DNA from: Mumia flava
GTDB taxonomy: Bacteria; Actinomycetota; Actinomycetes; Propionibacteriales; Nocardioidaceae
NCBI RefSeq assembly: GCF_002797495.1
Contig: NZ_PGEZ01000002.1
Coordinates: 186,001-250,000, forward strand
Direction: 5' to 3'
Length of the DNA: 64,000 bases
In this document: positions 52,116 to 63,243 of the stretch, piece after piece
How the letters are laid out: each line of letters starts with the position of its first letter
Position numbering within the stretch: position 1 is the first letter of the stretch
The notes under the pieces: generated by a model
What the model saw: only the letters and a program-made list of their open reading frames with translations
The model's database searches: none
Told to the model about the DNA's origin: nothing
Program-made: the position numbers and the translations under genes

Positions 52116-54269
52116 GTGAGCAGCAAGACCCTGGAGTGGACCGACCTCGACCAGAAGGCGGTCGACACCGTCCGTGTCCTCGCGATGGACGCCGTCCAGA
52201 AGGTCGGCAACGGCCACCCCGGTACGGCGATGAGCCTGGCGCCCGCTGCGTACCTCCTCTACAACAAGCTGATGCGCCACAACCCGAGCGACCCGCACTG
52301 GATGGCGCGCGACCGGTTCGTGCTGTCCTGCGGCCACTCGAGCCTCACCCAGTACATCCAGCTGTACCTCACCGGCTACGGGCTCGAGCTCGACGACCTC
52401 GAGTCGCTGCGGACCTGGGGCAGCCGGACCCCCGGCCACCCCGAGTTCCGGCACACCCCGGGCGTGGAGGTCACGACCGGCCCGCTCGGCCAGGGCGTCG
52501 GCAACGCCGTCGGCATGGCGATGGCGTCGCGACGGATGCACGGCCTGCTGGATCCGGATGCTCCGCTCGGCGAGAGCCTGTTCGACCACCACGTGTACGC
52601 GATCGCGTCCGACGGCGACCTGGAGGAGGGCGTGTCGTCGGAGGCGAGCTCGCTGGCCGGGACGCAGCAGCTCGGCAACCTGACGATGATCTGGGACGAC
52701 AACCACATCTCGATCGAGGACGACACCGCGATCGCGTTCAACGAGGACGTGCTCAAGCGCTACGAGGCGTACGGCTGGCACGTCCAGATGGTCGACTGGA
52801 CGCACGGCGGCACCGAGTACGGCGAGGACGTCGAGGGCCTGTGGGCCGCGCTCCAGGAGGCCGAGGACGTCACCGACCGGCCCAGCCTGATCGCATTGCG
52901 CACCATCATCGCGTGGCCCTCGCCCGGCGCCCAGAACACCGGCGCAGCCCACGGATCGGCCCTCGGCGCCGACGAGGTCGCGGCGACGAAGGAGGTGCTC
53001 GGATTCGATCCCGAGCGCAGCTTCGAGGTCGCCGACGACGTCATCGCGCACACCCGTGAGGCACGCTCCCGCGGCACCGCCGAGCAGGAGGCCTGGCAGG
53101 AGCGGTACGAGCAGTGGCGCTCCGCGCAGCCGGAGCGTGCGGCGTTCCTCGACCGGATCACCGCCCGCGAGCTGCCCGAGGGATGGACCGACGGCCTCCC
53201 GACGTTCGACGCGGACGAGAAGGGCGTCGCGACGCGCAAGGCGTCGGGCGAGTTCCTGACCGCCGCCGCCGAGCAGCTGCCCGAGCTGTGGGGCGGCTCC
53301 GCGGACCTCGCCGGCTCGAACAACACGACCCCGAAGGGCCAGCCGTCCTTCATCCCCGCCGAGCACAGCACCAAGATGTTCGAGGGCAACGAGTACGGCC
53401 GGGTCCTGCACTTCGGGATCCGCGAGCACGGCATGGGGGCGATCCTCAACGGCATCGCGCTGCACGGCCCGACGCGCCCGTACGGCGGCACGTTCCTCGT
53501 GTTCTCCGACTACATGCGCCCCTCCGTACGGCTGGCCGCGCTGATGCAGCTGCCGGTCACGTACGTGTGGACCCACGACTCGATCGGCCTGGGCGAGGAC
53601 GGCCCGACCCACCAGCCGATCGAGCATCTCGCCGCGCTGCGGGCGATCCCGGGTCTCGACGTGATCCGCCCGGCCGACGCGAACGAGACCGTCGCGGCGT
53701 GGACCAAGGTCGTACAGAGCCCGACCCACCCGGCCGCGCTCGCGCTCAGCCGCCAGAACCTCCCGGTCTTCCCGCGCGAGGCCGACGGGTTCGCCTCGGT
53801 CGAGGGCGTCGCGAACGGCGGCTACGTGCTGCTCGACACCGACGGCGATCCCGACGTCGTGCTGGTCGCGACCGGCTCCGAGGTGCAGCTCGCCGTCGCC
53901 GCGCGCGAGCAGCTGGCCGCCGACGGCGTCGCCGCGCGGGTCGTGTCGATGCCGTGCCGCGAGTGGTTCGACGCGCAGAGCGCCGACTACCGCGACTCCG
54001 TGATCCCCCCGCACGTGCGGGCACGGGTGAGCGTCGAGGCGGGCGTGGCCCAGGGCTGGCGCGAGGTGGTCGGCGACGCCGGCCGCACGGTCAGCCTCGA
54101 GCACTACGGTGCCTCGGCGGCGTACGAGACGCTGTACGAGCAGTTCGGCATCACCGCCGACGCCGTGGTCGCGGCCGCCAAGGAGAGCCTCGCGGCCGCC
54201 CAGCACACCGGCGGGGTGAGCGTCTTCGCCCGCCCCCAGACCACGGTGCTGCCGCAGACCGACCACTGA
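52116..54269 (+). CDS. tkt: Transketolase
   Basis: TPP enzyme of the non-oxidative pentose phosphate pathway, 717 residues. It has [16 protein letters not shown] near residues 29-45, the TPP/Mg motif [18 protein letters not shown], and [18 protein letters not shown]-like [20 protein letters not shown] in the pyrimidine domain. I chose GTG 52116, with GAGGAGC upstream, because [19 protein letters not shown] is the family start; the frame is open back to 51981. It is the first gene of a six-gene pentose phosphate operon. Confidence 0.96.
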   Translation: MSSKTLEWTDLDQKAVDTVRVLAMDAVQKVGNGHPGTAMSLAPAAYLLYNKLMRHNPSDPHWMARDRFVLSCGHSSLTQYIQLYLTGYGLELDDLESLRTWGSRTPGHPEFRHTPGVEVTTGPLGQGVGNAVGMAMASRRMHGLLDPDAPLGESLFDHHVYAIASDGDLEEGVSSEASSLAGTQQLGNLTMIWDDNHISIEDDTAIAFNEDVLKRYEAYGWHVQMVDWTHGGTEYGEDVEGLWAALQEAEDVTDRPSLIALRTIIAWPSPGAQNTGAAHGSALGADEVAATKEVLGFDPERSFEVADDVIAHTREARSRGTAEQEAWQERYEQWRSAQPERAAFLDRITARELPEGWTDGLPTFDADEKGVATRKASGEFLTAAAEQLPELWGGSADLAGSNNTTPKGQPSFIPAEHSTKMFEGNEYGRVLHFGIREHGMGAILNGIALHGPTRPYGGTFLVFSDYMRPSVRLAALMQLPVTYVWTHDSIGLGEDGPTHQPIEHLAALRAIPGLDVIRPADANETVAAWTKVVQSPTHPAALALSRQNLPVFPREADGFASVEGVANGGYVLLDTDGDPDVVLVATGSEVQLAVAAREQLAADGVAARVVSMPCREWFDAQSADYRDSVIPPHVRARVSVEAGVAQGWREVVGDAGRTVSLEHYGASAAYETLYEQFGITADAVVAAAKESLAAAQHTGGVSVFARPQTTVLPQTDH

Positions 54270-54315
54270 CGGGCGTCGGCTCGAGTCCGACGCACGAGAC
54301 CCTAAGGAGACTGCG

Positions 54316-55440
54316 ATGACCGACCGACTCCGAGCACTGAGCGACGCAGGCGTGTCCGTCTGGCTCGACGACCTGTCCCGGGAGCTGACCGAGACCGGCG
54401 CGCTGCAGAGCCTGGTCACCGAGGACAGCGTCGTCGGGGTGACCAGCAACCCGACGATCTTCGCCTCCGCCATCAAGGAGGGCGAACGCTACGAGGGCCA
54501 GACCGACGAGCTCCTCGCTGCCGACCCGCAGCTCAGCGTCGCCGAGCTGATCCGGGAGCTCACCACGACCGACGTCCGCTCGGCCTGCCGGATCCTCCGC
54601 CCGGTCTACGACGCGACCGACGGCAAGGACGGACGGGTCTCGCTGGAGGTCGACCCGACGCTCGCGTACGAGACCGACGCGACCATCGAGCAGGCCAGGA
54701 CCCTGTGGTCGAAGGTCGGCGAGCCGAACATGTTCATCAAGATCCCCGCGACCCGCGAGGGCCTGCCCGCGATCGCGGCGACGATCGCGGCCGGGATCAG
54801 CGTCAACGTCACGCTGCTGTTCTCCCTCGAGCGCTACCGCGAGGTCCTGGACGCCTACGCGTACGGCCTGGAGCAGGCGGCCGCCGACGGCATCGACCTC
54901 TCCACGATCCGGTCGGTTGCGTCGATCTTCGTCAGCCGGATCGACTCCGAGGTCGACAAGCGGCTCGACGCGATCGGGTCCGAGCAGGCCGCCGGCCTCA
55001 AGGGGCAGGCCGGGATCGCCAACTCGCGGCTCGCCTACGCCGAGTTCGAGGCCTTCACGGCAACCGATCGCTGGCAGGAGCTGGCCGCGAAGGGTGCGAA
55101 CCCGCAGCGCCCGTTGTGGGCGTCGACCGGGGTGAAGAACCCGGACTACCCCGACACGCTGTACGTCACCGAGCTCGTCGGCCCCGACGTCGTGAACACG
55201 ATGCCCGGGGCAACGCTGAAGGCCTTCAAGGACCACGGCGAGATCACCGGCGACCATCTCACCGGCAGCGGTGCGCAGGCCCGCCGGACCGTCGACGAGC
55301 TCGGCGCGGTCGGCGTCGACTACGACGACGTGATGGCCACGCTGGAGTCGGAGGGCGTGGAGAAGTTCGAGTCGTCGTGGGGCGACCTCGTGCGGACGGT
55401 GCAGGACCAGCTGACGGCAGCGCGGGCCCGGACCGCGTGA
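54316..55440 (+). CDS. tal: Transaldolase
   Basis: Transfers dihydroxyacetone units between sugar phosphates, 374 residues, the long actinobacterial form. The Schiff-base Lys is Lys142 in [32 protein letters not shown] lies near residue 46 and [15 protein letters not shown] near 212. ATG 54316 follows AAGGAGA. It is 46 bases after tkt. Confidence 0.95.
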   Translation: MTDRLRALSDAGVSVWLDDLSRELTETGALQSLVTEDSVVGVTSNPTIFASAIKEGERYEGQTDELLAADPQLSVAELIRELTTTDVRSACRILRPVYDATDGKDGRVSLEVDPTLAYETDATIEQARTLWSKVGEPNMFIKIPATREGLPAIAATIAAGISVNVTLLFSLERYREVLDAYAYGLEQAAADGIDLSTIRSVASIFVSRIDSEVDKRLDAIGSEQAAGLKGQAGIANSRLAYAEFEAFTATDRWQELAAKGANPQRPLWASTGVKNPDYPDTLYVTELVGPDVVNTMPGATLKAFKDHGEITGDHLTGSGAQARRTVDELGAVGVDYDDVMATLESEGVEKFESSWGDLVRTVQDQLTAARARTA

Positions 55441-55463
55441 GCCAGGACGAGAGGGGGACGCCG

Positions 55464-57098
55464 GTGAGCGACGACGACACGCCGGCCGGGTTCGAGCTCG
55501 GCCTGGCCTACCCGGACGCCGAGGCCCTGGAGGCGGCGATCGCGGACCTGGTCGAGGAGCGGGTGGCGAGTCGCATCGCCGCGCACGACGCGACGCTGTG
55601 GGGCCCGGACGCCGAGGAGGAGGCCGCGAAGCGGCTCGACTGGGTCGACCTGCACGTGACCTCCGCGTCCCTGGTCCCGCAGATCGAGGAGCTGCGCGCG
55701 GAGCTGAACGACCGCGGCGTCCACCACGTCGTGCTGTGCGGCATGGGCGGCTCGTCGTTGGCGCCGGAGGTGATCTGCGCGACCGACCAGGTCGGGCTGA
55801 CGGTGCTCGACTCCTCGGATCCCGACATGGTCCGGGGTGTCCTCGACGGTGACCTCTCGAGCACGGCGGTGGTCGTCTCGAGCAAGTCCGGCGGGACGGT
55901 CGAGACCGACAGCCAGCGACGCGCGTTCGAGGCCGCGTTCCGGGCCGCCGACATCGACCCGTCCGAGCGGATCGTGGTGGTGACCGACCCGGGGTCTCCG
56001 CTCGACGACCTGGCGAGCGAGAGCGGCTACCGCGTCTTCCACGCCGACCCCGGCGTCGGCGGTCGCTATTCCGCGCTCACCGCCTTCGGCCTCGTCCCGA
56101 GCGGGCTCGCGGGTGCGGACATCGCCGGCCTCCTGGAGGACGCCGGTGACATCGCCGAGGACGTCACGGCCGACGACGACACGAACCCGGCGCTGGTGCT
56201 CGGCGCCCTGCTCGGACTCGCCAACGCCGGAGGCGTCGACAAGCTGGTGCTCGCCGAGGCCGGGACCGCGAACCGTGGATTCGCCGACTGGGCCGAGCAG
56301 CTCGTGGCGGAGTCGACCGGCAAGACCGGGCACGGCATCCTCCCGGTCGTGGTCGCCTCTCCGGAGTCCCCGAACGCCACCGCCAGCACGTCCGACGAGG
56401 TTCTCGGCATGCTCGGTCCGATGCGCGACGACCACCCGGTCGCCGCGTCCGGGTACGGCTTCGCGATCGACGCCCCGCTCGGCGCGCTGTTCCTGCTGTG
56501 GGAGGTCGCGACCGCCGTCGCGGGCCGGATGATCGGGATCAACCCCTTCGACCAGCCCGACGTCGAGAGCGCCAAGCAGGCGGCGCGTGACATGCTCTCG
56601 GGCGGCAGCGCCGAACCGGACCCGGTCTTCACCGATGACGCGATCACGGTCTTCGACACCTCGGGCTGGCTCCCGGAGGACGTGGTGACGGTCTCCGGCG
56701 CGGTGGCCGCACTACTCGACCACCTCGATCCGGAGCACGGGTACGTCGCGGTGCAGGCGTACCTCGACCGCCTCGCTGATCCCGCGCTCGCGGGCGTCCG
56801 TGACACGCTCGCGACCCGGACCGGGCGCCCGACCACCTTCGGCTGGGGTCCGCGCTTCCTGCACTCCACCGGCCAGTACCACAAGGGCGGGCCGCCGACC
56901 GGCGTGTTCCTCCAGGTCACCAGCGAGCCTGCGCACGACCTGGCGGTGCCGGGACGCGACTTCAGCTTCGGGGAGTTCCTGCTCGCCCAGGCGGTCGGCG
57001 ACGGGCAGGTGCTCGCCGGACACGGCCGGCCGGTGCTCCGGCTCCACCTGGACGGATCGTCGCGCGCACGCGAGGAGCTGCTGGAGGCGCTCGGGTGA
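55464..57098 (+). CDS. pgi: Glucose-6-phosphate isomerase
   Basis: Interconverts glucose 6-phosphate and fructose 6-phosphate, 544 residues. It shows [15 protein letters not shown] near residue 90, [14 protein letters not shown] near 134, and [19 protein letters not shown] near the end, the SIS-domain pattern of a bacterial subgroup. GTG 55464 has GGGGG seven bases upstream; GTG 55437 overlapping the tal stop is a weaker option. Its place inside the operon links glycolysis to the pentose phosphate genes. Confidence 0.93.
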   Translation: MSDDDTPAGFELGLAYPDAEALEAAIADLVEERVASRIAAHDATLWGPDAEEEAAKRLDWVDLHVTSASLVPQIEELRAELNDRGVHHVVLCGMGGSSLAPEVICATDQVGLTVLDSSDPDMVRGVLDGDLSSTAVVVSSKSGGTVETDSQRRAFEAAFRAADIDPSERIVVVTDPGSPLDDLASESGYRVFHADPGVGGRYSALTAFGLVPSGLAGADIAGLLEDAGDIAEDVTADDDTNPALVLGALLGLANAGGVDKLVLAEAGTANRGFADWAEQLVAESTGKTGHGILPVVVASPESPNATASTSDEVLGMLGPMRDDHPVAASGYGFAIDAPLGALFLLWEVATAVAGRMIGINPFDQPDVESAKQAARDMLSGGSAEPDPVFTDDAITVFDTSGWLPEDVVTVSGAVAALLDHLDPEHGYVAVQAYLDRLADPALAGVRDTLATRTGRPTTFGWGPRFLHSTGQYHKGGPPTGVFLQVTSEPAHDLAVPGRDFSFGEFLLAQAVGDGQVLAGHGRPVLRLHLDGSSRAREELLEALG

Positions 57099-58657
57099 GC
57101 TCCCGGCCGTGGGGTCCTCCGCTGGACTCCCCCAACCCCTTGCGTCAGCCCGAGGACCGGCGTCTCCCACGGATCGCGGGTCCGAGCTGCGTGATCATCT
57201 TCGGCGTCACGGGGGACCTGTCGCGCAAGAAGCTGATGCCGGCCATCTACGACCTCGCGAACCGCGGTCTGCTCCCGCCGGGCTTCTCGCTGGTCGGCTT
57301 CGCACGACGCGAGTGGGAGGACCAGGACTTCGCCCAGGTCGTCGAGGACTCGGTGCGCAAGCACGCACGGACCGAGTTCCGCGAGGAGGTGTGGAAGCAG
57401 CTCGCCGAGGGCTTCCGCTTCGTGCCGGGCTCCTTCGACGACGACGAGGCCTTCGAGCAGCTGGTCCAGGTCGTGACCGACCTCGACCGGGAGCGCGGCA
57501 CGGGCGGCAACTACGCTTTCTACCTGTCGATCCCGCCGAGCTTCTTCTCGACCGTCGTGGACCAGATCAAACGCCACGGGCTGGCGCAGTCCGAGGGCGG
57601 ATCCTGGCGTCGCGTGGTGGTGGAGAAGCCGTTCGGGCACGACCTGGAGAGCGCACGGGAGCTCGACGCGGTCGTCTCCGACGTGTTCCCACCCGAGTCG
57701 GTGTTCCGGATCGACCACTACCTGGGCAAGGAGACGGTCCAGAACATCCTGGCGTTCCGGTTCGCCAACGAGCTGTTCGAGCCGGTCTGGAACTCCCACT
57801 TCGTCGACCACGTCCAGATCACGATGGCCGAGGACGTCGGGATCGGCGGCCGGGCCGGCTACTACGACGGCATCGGCGCCGCCCGCGACGTGATCCAGAA
57901 CCACCTCCTCCAGCTGATGGCGCTGGTCGCGATGGAGCCGCCGGTGTCGTTCTCCGCGCGGAGCCTGCGCCTGGAGAAGCTGAAGATCCTCGCCCAGGCC
58001 CGTCCCCCGGCACGCCTCGACCTGCACACCGCTCGCGGCCAGTACGCAGCCGGCTGGGCCGGCGGGCTCAAGGTCCGGGGCTACCTCGACGAGCAGGACA
58101 TCCCGAAGCGCTCGGGGACGGAGACCTTCGCCGCCATCCGGCTCGACATCGACACGCGCCGCTGGGCGGGCGTGCCGTTCTACCTGCGCACGGGCAAGCG
58201 GCTCGCACGCCGCGTCACCGAGATCGCCGTCGTCTTCAAGCGCGCTCCGCACCACCCGTTCACCAAGACCGAGACCTCCGAGCTCACCCAGAACGCCCTG
58301 GTGATGCGGATCCAGCCGGACGAGGGCGTCACGGTCCGCTTCGGCGCGAAGGTCCCGGGCACCGCCATGGAGCTGCGTGACGTCAACATGGACTTCGCGT
58401 ACGGCGGGGCGTTCGTCGAGTCGAGCCCCGAGGCGTACGAGCGGTTGATCCTCGATGTGCTCCTCGGCGATCCGCCGCTGTTCCCCCAGCAGGAGGAGGT
58501 GGAGCAGTCGTGGCGGATCCTGGACCCCGTCGTGGACTTCTGGGCCGGGCGCTCCGGGGAAGGCGACCGGCCCGACCAGTACGTGTCGGGAGGCTGGGGC
58601 CCGCAGTCCGCGGTCGACATGCTCGCCCGGGACGGACGAGTCTGGCGGCGGCCGTGA
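57095..58657 (+). CDS. zwf: Glucose-6-phosphate dehydrogenase
   Basis: First enzyme of the oxidative pentose phosphate pathway, 520 residues, makes NADPH. The nucleotide site is [18 protein letters not shown] near residues 34-51. The active-site segment [13 protein letters not shown] lies near 205-217, and [14 protein letters not shown] just before it. The start GTG 57095 overlaps the pgi stop by four bases. Confidence 0.97.
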   Translation: MSSRPWGPPLDSPNPLRQPEDRRLPRIAGPSCVIIFGVTGDLSRKKLMPAIYDLANRGLLPPGFSLVGFARREWEDQDFAQVVEDSVRKHARTEFREEVWKQLAEGFRFVPGSFDDDEAFEQLVQVVTDLDRERGTGGNYAFYLSIPPSFFSTVVDQIKRHGLAQSEGGSWRRVVVEKPFGHDLESARELDAVVSDVFPPESVFRIDHYLGKETVQNILAFRFANELFEPVWNSHFVDHVQITMAEDVGIGGRAGYYDGIGAARDVIQNHLLQLMALVAMEPPVSFSARSLRLEKLKILAQARPPARLDLHTARGQYAAGWAGGLKVRGYLDEQDIPKRSGTETFAAIRLDIDTRRWAGVPFYLRTGKRLARRVTEIAVVFKRAPHHPFTKTETSELTQNALVMRIQPDEGVTVRFGAKVPGTAMELRDVNMDFAYGGAFVESSPEAYERLILDVLLGDPPLFPQQEEVEQSWRILDPVVDFWAGRSGEGDRPDQYVSGGWGPQSAVDMLARDGRVWRRP

Positions 58658-58673
58658 GACGCGAGGAGACACC

Positions 58674-59699
58674 ATGAAGGTCGAGCTCACCGACACCAGC
58701 GCCAGCATGGTCGCCGCCGCACTCGTCCGGGCGCGGGTCGCGGCCGGAAGCCCCGCGATGGGGATGGTGCTGACGCTGGTCATCATCACCGACGAGGCCC
58801 GCTACTACGACGCGATGAGGGCGGCGCGGGCGATCGCCCGCGAGCACCCGGCGCGCGTGCTCGGGGTGGTGCTCCGGTCCGGCCGCGGCGCCGCCAACCT
58901 CGACGCCCAGGTCCGGATCGGCAACGACTCCGCCGGCGAGTCCGTCGTGCTGCGGATGAGCGGCGAGCTCACGCAGCACGCCGAGTCGGTCGTCCTGCCG
59001 TTGCTCCTCCCCGACTCCCCCGTCGTCGCCTGGTGGCCGGGCGCGGCGCCGAAGTCTCCCGCCGACGACCCGCTCGGGTCCCTCGCGAACCGCCGGATCA
59101 CCGACGCCGCCTCGAGCCGTACGCGGCACGCATCACTGATCCGGGTCGCCCGCGCCTACCAGCCCGGCGACACCGATCTGTCCTGGACGCGGCTGACGCC
59201 GTGGCGAGCCCTGCTCGCGGCTGCGCTCGATCACGTCGACGTCAAGATCACGTCGGCGTCGGTGATGGCCGAGCGCGGCAACCCCAGCGCCGACCTCATG
59301 GTCGCGTGGCTGGAGTCCCGGCTGCGCGTTCCCGTCCACCTCGGCACCTCCAAGGGCCCGGGGATGACCGAGGTCCGGTTGTGCTCGACCGTCGGCGACG
59401 TCGCCGTGGTCCGCAGCGACGGCCGGCACGGGACGTACATCGTCCCCGGCGAGGCGGACCGGGCGGTCGCCCTGAAGCGCCGCACCACGGCCGAGCTGCT
59501 GGCCGAGGACCTGCGTCGGCTGGACGAGGACGAGGTCTACGCCGAGACGATCAAGCGGCTCCTCCGTCGTGCCGACGCCGCCGACCGGAAGGCATCGGCG
59601 AAGAAGGCCACGCCGAAGGCCCCCGCCAAGAAGACAGCGAAGCGCACCACGAAGACGTCGGCGAAGCGCGCGACGCCGAGCACCGACGCGAAGGAGTGA
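58674..59699 (+). CDS. opcA: OpcA, glucose-6-phosphate dehydrogenase assembly protein
   Basis: Partner needed for full G6PDH activity in actinomycetes and cyanobacteria, 341 residues. The N-terminal half has VLTLVIITDEARYYDAMRAA and the centre LLLPDSPVVAWWPGAAP. The last 45 residues are a Lys/Ala/Thr/Pro tail (KKATPKAPAKKTAKRTTK) like histone H1 tails, an unusual addition. ATG 58674 follows GAGGAGA. It lies between zwf and pgl. Confidence 0.93.
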   Translation: MKVELTDTSASMVAAALVRARVAAGSPAMGMVLTLVIITDEARYYDAMRAARAIAREHPARVLGVVLRSGRGAANLDAQVRIGNDSAGESVVLRMSGELTQHAESVVLPLLLPDSPVVAWWPGAAPKSPADDPLGSLANRRITDAASSRTRHASLIRVARAYQPGDTDLSWTRLTPWRALLAAALDHVDVKITSASVMAERGNPSADLMVAWLESRLRVPVHLGTSKGPGMTEVRLCSTVGDVAVVRSDGRHGTYIVPGEADRAVALKRRTTAELLAEDLRRLDEDEVYAETIKRLLRRADAADRKASAKKATPKAPAKKTAKRTTKTSAKRATPSTDAKE

Positions 59700-59700
59700 G

Positions 59701-60435
59701 ATGACCGGCCCCGAGATCCTGATCGAGACCGACGCGAGCGCGCTGGCGGAGGTCGTGGCGGACCAGCTGGTGTCCACGCTCTCGGCCCTGCAGTCCCAAG
59801 GCACGACGCCCAGCATCGTGCTCACCGGCGGGACGATCGCCGAGAAGATCCACGAGGAGGTCGCGCGACGCGCGAGCGACGGCCGGGTCGACTGGAGCAA
59901 CGTCGAGATCTGGTGGGGTGACGAGCGCTACGTCCCCGCGGGCGACCCGGACCGCAACGAGGGCCAGGCACGAGTAGCGTTCCTCGACGGTGTCGGGGTC
60001 GACGAGACGAAGGTTCACCCGATGCCGGCGGACGACGGGACCGACCTGGACGCGGCCGCCGCGCGGTTCGCTGCCGAGGTCGGCACGCGCACCTTCGACC
60101 TGGTCATGCTCGGCCTCGGACCGGACGGCCACGTCGCGTCGCTGTTCCCGGGCAAGCCGACGCTCGCGGAGACCGAACGGACCGCCGTCGCCGAGCACGA
60201 CTCCCCCAAGCCGCCGCCGCGCCGGATCACGATGACGTTCCCGGTCCTGAACCGCGGTCGCGAGGTGTGGTTTCTCGTGTCCGGGTCGGGCAAGGCCGAC
60301 GCCGTCGCCCGGGCCCTGACCGGGTCGCCGGTCGAGCAGACGCCGGCCTCGGGCGTGCACGGCTCCGAGCAGACCCTGTGGATGCTCGACGAGGGCGCCG
60401 CGTCCGCGCTGCCCGACGAGCTCCGCCCGTCCTGA
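59701..60435 (+). CDS. pgl: 6-phosphogluconolactonase
   Basis: Hydrolyses 6-phosphogluconolactone, the second oxidative pentose phosphate step, 244 residues. It has IVLTGGTIAEKIHEEV near residue 40, IWWGDERYVPAGDPDRNEGQA near 71 and LVMLGLGPDGHVASLFPG near 132, with the catalytic His in GPDGH. ATG 59701 overlaps the TGA of opcA by one base and follows AAGGAG. It closes the operon. Confidence 0.96.
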   Translation: MTGPEILIETDASALAEVVADQLVSTLSALQSQGTTPSIVLTGGTIAEKIHEEVARRASDGRVDWSNVEIWWGDERYVPAGDPDRNEGQARVAFLDGVGVDETKVHPMPADDGTDLDAAAARFAAEVGTRTFDLVMLGLGPDGHVASLFPGKPTLAETERTAVAEHDSPKPPPRRITMTFPVLNRGREVWFLVSGSGKADAVARALTGSPVEQTPASGVHGSEQTLWMLDEGAASALPDELRPS

Positions 60436-60471
60436 GCGACGCGCCGGCCACGAACGGGGGGCGCGCCCCGA

Positions 60472-60825
60472 TCAGTACAGGACGTCGCCGCTCGCGCGGC
60501 GCTCGCGCAGCGTGGCCAGCGCCTCGGTGAGGATCTGCTCCGCCTCGTCGTCGCTGCGACGCTCCTTCACGTACGCGAGGTGCGTCTTGTACGGCTCCGT
60601 GCGCGGGGCCGTCGGTGGGTTCTCGTGGTCCTGGCTCGCCGGGAGACCGCAGCGTGGGCAGTCCCACGACTCAGGGGCCTCGGCCTCCGCGGCGAAGCTC
60701 AGCACGGTGGTGTGCACGTTCGCGCAGTAGAACGTGATCGCACGCCGCGGCGCAGCCTCCCCCCGCTCGGCCTCACCCATCGGTCCGGAACCGACCCGGC
60801 TTCCTCGAATCGCCCCGCTGGACAC
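60472..60825 (-). CDS. rbpA: RNA polymerase-binding protein RbpA
   Basis: Actinobacterial transcription activator that binds sigma and RNA polymerase, 117 residues. The zinc region reads YCANVHTTVLSFAAEAE near residues 33-49, then WDCPRCGLPA; the first Cys, the His and the C-x2-C match RbpA. The C-terminal sigma-interaction part includes THLAYVKERRSDDEAEQIL. GTG 60825 follows AGGAGAG. Confidence 0.95.
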   Translation of the reverse strand: MSSGAIRGSRVGSGPMGEAERGEAAPRRAITFYCANVHTTVLSFAAEAEAPESWDCPRCGLPASQDHENPPTAPRTEPYKTHLAYVKERRSDDEAEQILTEALATLRERRASGDVLY

Positions 60826-60900
60826 CAGTGCTCTCCTGTCCCCTCGTCACACGTTGCCGTCACCCGCGCCCCCACGGGTGGTCGAAGTCTATGCAGTCCA

Positions 60901-60929
60901 CCCCGTGGTCTGTCGAGACCGACACGGGG
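60901..60929 (-). terminator. Hairpin downstream of secG
   Basis: ccccgt (60901-60906) pairs with acgggg (60924-60929), and inside it ggtct (60907-60911) pairs with agacc (60916-60920) across gtcg, leaving a three-base bulge. It lies 11 bases after the secG stop. No T-run is clear, so it may be a weak or factor-assisted terminator. Confidence 0.55.
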
Positions 60930-60939
60930 GTTGCCGAGA

Positions 60940-61173
60940 TCAGCTGAAGCGGTAGAGCAGCCCGAGAGCGATGACGGCGACGGCCCAGATGACGGCCGTC
61001 CCGACCGTGATGCGGTTGAGGTTCTTCTCTGCGACCGACGAGCCGCCGAGGCTGCTGGAGACACCGCCGCCGAACATGTCCGACAGGCCACCGCCGCGGC
61101 CCTTGTGCATGAGCACGAGCACGATGAGCAGCAGGCTGGAGAGCACCAGCAGGACTTGGAACGTGAGGATCAC
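60940..61173 (-). CDS. secG: SecG, protein-export membrane subunit
   Basis: Small subunit of the SecYEG channel, 77 residues. Two membrane segments (about residues 4-22 and 55-74) flank a Gly-rich loop, HKGRGGGLSDMFGGG, with the family pattern. ATG 61173 is 38 bases after the tpiA stop, giving the tpi-secG order common in actinomycetes. Confidence 0.93.
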   Translation of the reverse strand: MILTFQVLLVLSSLLLIVLVLMHKGRGGGLSDMFGGGVSSSLGGSSVAEKNLNRITVGTAVIWAVAVIALGLLYRFS

Positions 61174-61211
61174 GATGACGGCTTCCTGGATCGGGGGGTG
61201 TCCGACGCGGC

Positions 61212-62018
61212 TCAGGCCACGCCCGACAGGTCGGGCAGGTCGTAGAAACGGCAGATGGCGGCGAACTCCTCAGCCTGGAGGCTGGCCCCACCGACCAGGG
61301 CGCCGTCCACGTCGGACTGCGCCATGATGGCTGCGGCGTTCGCTGCCTTCACCGAACCTCCGTACAGGATACGCACCCGCTCCGCCGCCGACGAGGACCA
61401 CGTCGACGCGACCTGCTCGCGGATCGCCGCGCAGACCTCCTGAGCGTCCTCCGGCGTCGCGACCTCGCCGGTGCCGATCGCCCACACCGGCTCGTACGCG
61501 ATCACGGACGTCGCCACCTGCTCGGGCGTCAGCCCGGCGAGCGAACCCTCCACCTGCGCGACGCAGTGGTCGACGTGCGTGCCGGCCTGCCGGATGTCGA
61601 GGCCCTCGCCCACGCAGACGATCGGCGTCATGCCGGCAGCGACGGCCTTCTGTGACTTCGCGGCGACGGTCGCATCGTCCTCACCGTGGTGCTCACGGCG
61701 CTCCGAGTGACCGCTGAGCACGTACGAGCACCCGAGCTTCGCCAGCATCGCGGCCGAGATCTCGCCGGTGTAGGCGCCGGCGTCGTGGATCGAGACGTCC
61801 TGCGCCCCATAGCGGATCGGGAGGCGGTCACCGTCCACCAGCGTCTGCACGCTGCGCAGGTCGGTGAACGGCGGGATCACCGCGACCTCCGAGCGTGCCG
61901 GGTCGTGCTTCTTGTCCGACAGCACCCACGCCAGCTTCTGCACCAGGACGACGGCCTCCTGGTGGTTGAGGTTCATCTTCCAGTTGCCCGCGATCAGGGG
62001 CGTGCGGTCGTTCGCCAT
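61212..62018 (-). CDS. tpiA: Triosephosphate isomerase
   Basis: Interconverts dihydroxyacetone phosphate and glyceraldehyde 3-phosphate, 268 residues. It has [14 protein letters not shown] with the substrate Lys, [13 protein letters not shown] with the catalytic His, and [17 protein letters not shown] with the catalytic Glu and flexible loop. It follows pgk by three bases. Confidence 0.97.
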   Translation of the reverse strand: MANDRTPLIAGNWKMNLNHQEAVVLVQKLAWVLSDKKHDPARSEVAVIPPFTDLRSVQTLVDGDRLPIRYGAQDVSIHDAGAYTGEISAAMLAKLGCSYVLSGHSERREHHGEDDATVAAKSQKAVAAGMTPIVCVGEGLDIRQAGTHVDHCVAQVEGSLAGLTPEQVATSVIAYEPVWAIGTGEVATPEDAQEVCAAIREQVASTWSSSAAERVRILYGGSVKAANAAAIMAQSDVDGALVGGASLQAEEFAAICRFYDLPDLSGVA

Positions 62019-62021
62019 CCG

Positions 62022-63212
62022 TCAGCCCTCCAGGACCTGCAGGCCGGGAAGCGTCCGGCCCTCGAGAAACTCCAGCGAGGCTCCCCCGCCGGTCGAGATG
62101 TGCCCGAAGTCGTCGTCGGCGAACCCGAGCCGGCGGACGGCGGCAGCAGAGTCGCCGCCGCCCACGACCGACAGGCCGTCGACCTCCGTCAGGGCCTGCG
62201 CGACGGCCTTCGTACCGGCCGCGAACGCAGGGAACTCGAAGACGCCCATCGGGCCGTTCCAGAACACCGTGGCCGACGCGCGCACGCGGTCGGCGAACGC
62301 GGACGCGGACACGGGCCCGATGTCCAGACCCATCTGGTCCGACGGCATCGCATCAGCGGCCACCGTGGTGGGCGGCGCGTCGGCGGAGAACGTCGGTGCC
62401 ACCACGACGTCGCTCGGCAGCACGATGTCGACGCCGCTCTCCTCCGCGCGGCGCAGGTAGCCCTGCACCGTCTCGATCTGGTCGGACTCCAGCAACGAGG
62501 AGCCGACGTCGTGGCCCTGGGCCGCCAGGAACGTGAAGACCATGCCACCGCCGATCAGCAGCGCGTCGGCCTTGTCCAGCAGGTTGTCGATCACGCCGAG
62601 CTTGTCGGAGACCTTCGAGCCGCCGAGCACCACGGCGTACGGCCGCTGCGGGTCGGCGGTCAGCCGACGCAGGACCGACACCTCGGCCTCGACCAGGCCC
62701 CCGGCCGCCGCGGGGAGCCGCTGCGCGAGGTCGTACACGCTCGCCTGCTTGCGGTGGACCACACCGAACCCGTCGGAGACGAAGACGTCCCCGAGCGCGG
62801 CCAACCGATCGGCGAACGCACCCCGCTCGGCGTCGTCCTTGCTCGTCTCGCCGGCGTTGAAGCGGACGTTCTCGAGCAGCGCGACCTGCCCGTCGCCGAG
62901 ACCCGTGACGACCTCCTGCGCCGAGGCCCCGACGGTGTCGGAGGCGAAGGCCACCGGCGACCCGAGGAGCTCCGCGAGCCGCTCGGAGACCGGACCGAGC
63001 GAGTACGCCGGGTCCGGCTCGCCCTTCGGCCGGCCCAGGTGGGCCATCACGGCGACCCGGGCCCCCGCGTCGGCGAGCCTCCGCAGGGTCGGGACGCTCG
63101 CCCGGACCCGCCCGTCGTCGGTGATCGTCGTGCCGTCCAGCGGCACGTTCAGGTCGCTGCGGACGAGCACGCGCGTCCCGCGCAGGTCGCCCAGGTCGTC
63201 GATGGTCTTCAC
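62022..63212 (-). CDS. pgk: Phosphoglycerate kinase
   Basis: Makes ATP from 1,3-bisphosphoglycerate, 396 residues. [17 protein letters not shown] lies near residues 14-30, [17 protein letters not shown] near 56-72, [14 protein letters not shown] near 200 and [15 protein letters not shown] near 350. All substrate and nucleotide motifs look intact. It lies between gap and tpiA on the minus strand. Confidence 0.97.
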   Translation of the reverse strand: MKTIDDLGDLRGTRVLVRSDLNVPLDGTTITDDGRVRASVPTLRRLADAGARVAVMAHLGRPKGEPDPAYSLGPVSERLAELLGSPVAFASDTVGASAQEVVTGLGDGQVALLENVRFNAGETSKDDAERGAFADRLAALGDVFVSDGFGVVHRKQASVYDLAQRLPAAAGGLVEAEVSVLRRLTADPQRPYAVVLGGSKVSDKLGVIDNLLDKADALLIGGGMVFTFLAAQGHDVGSSLLESDQIETVQGYLRRAEESGVDIVLPSDVVVAPTFSADAPPTTVAADAMPSDQMGLDIGPVSASAFADRVRASATVFWNGPMGVFEFPAFAAGTKAVAQALTEVDGLSVVGGGDSAAAVRRLGFADDDFGHISTGGGASLEFLEGRTLPGLQVLEG

Positions 63213-63243
63213 GTGACTCCCGTGGATCGGCTCGCGGCGTCGC

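Noticed and set aside
51888-54476. 862-codon open frame on the minus strand over the transketolase gene
   Set aside because: Transketolase motifs on the plus strand are unmistakable; the minus frame shows no family pattern.
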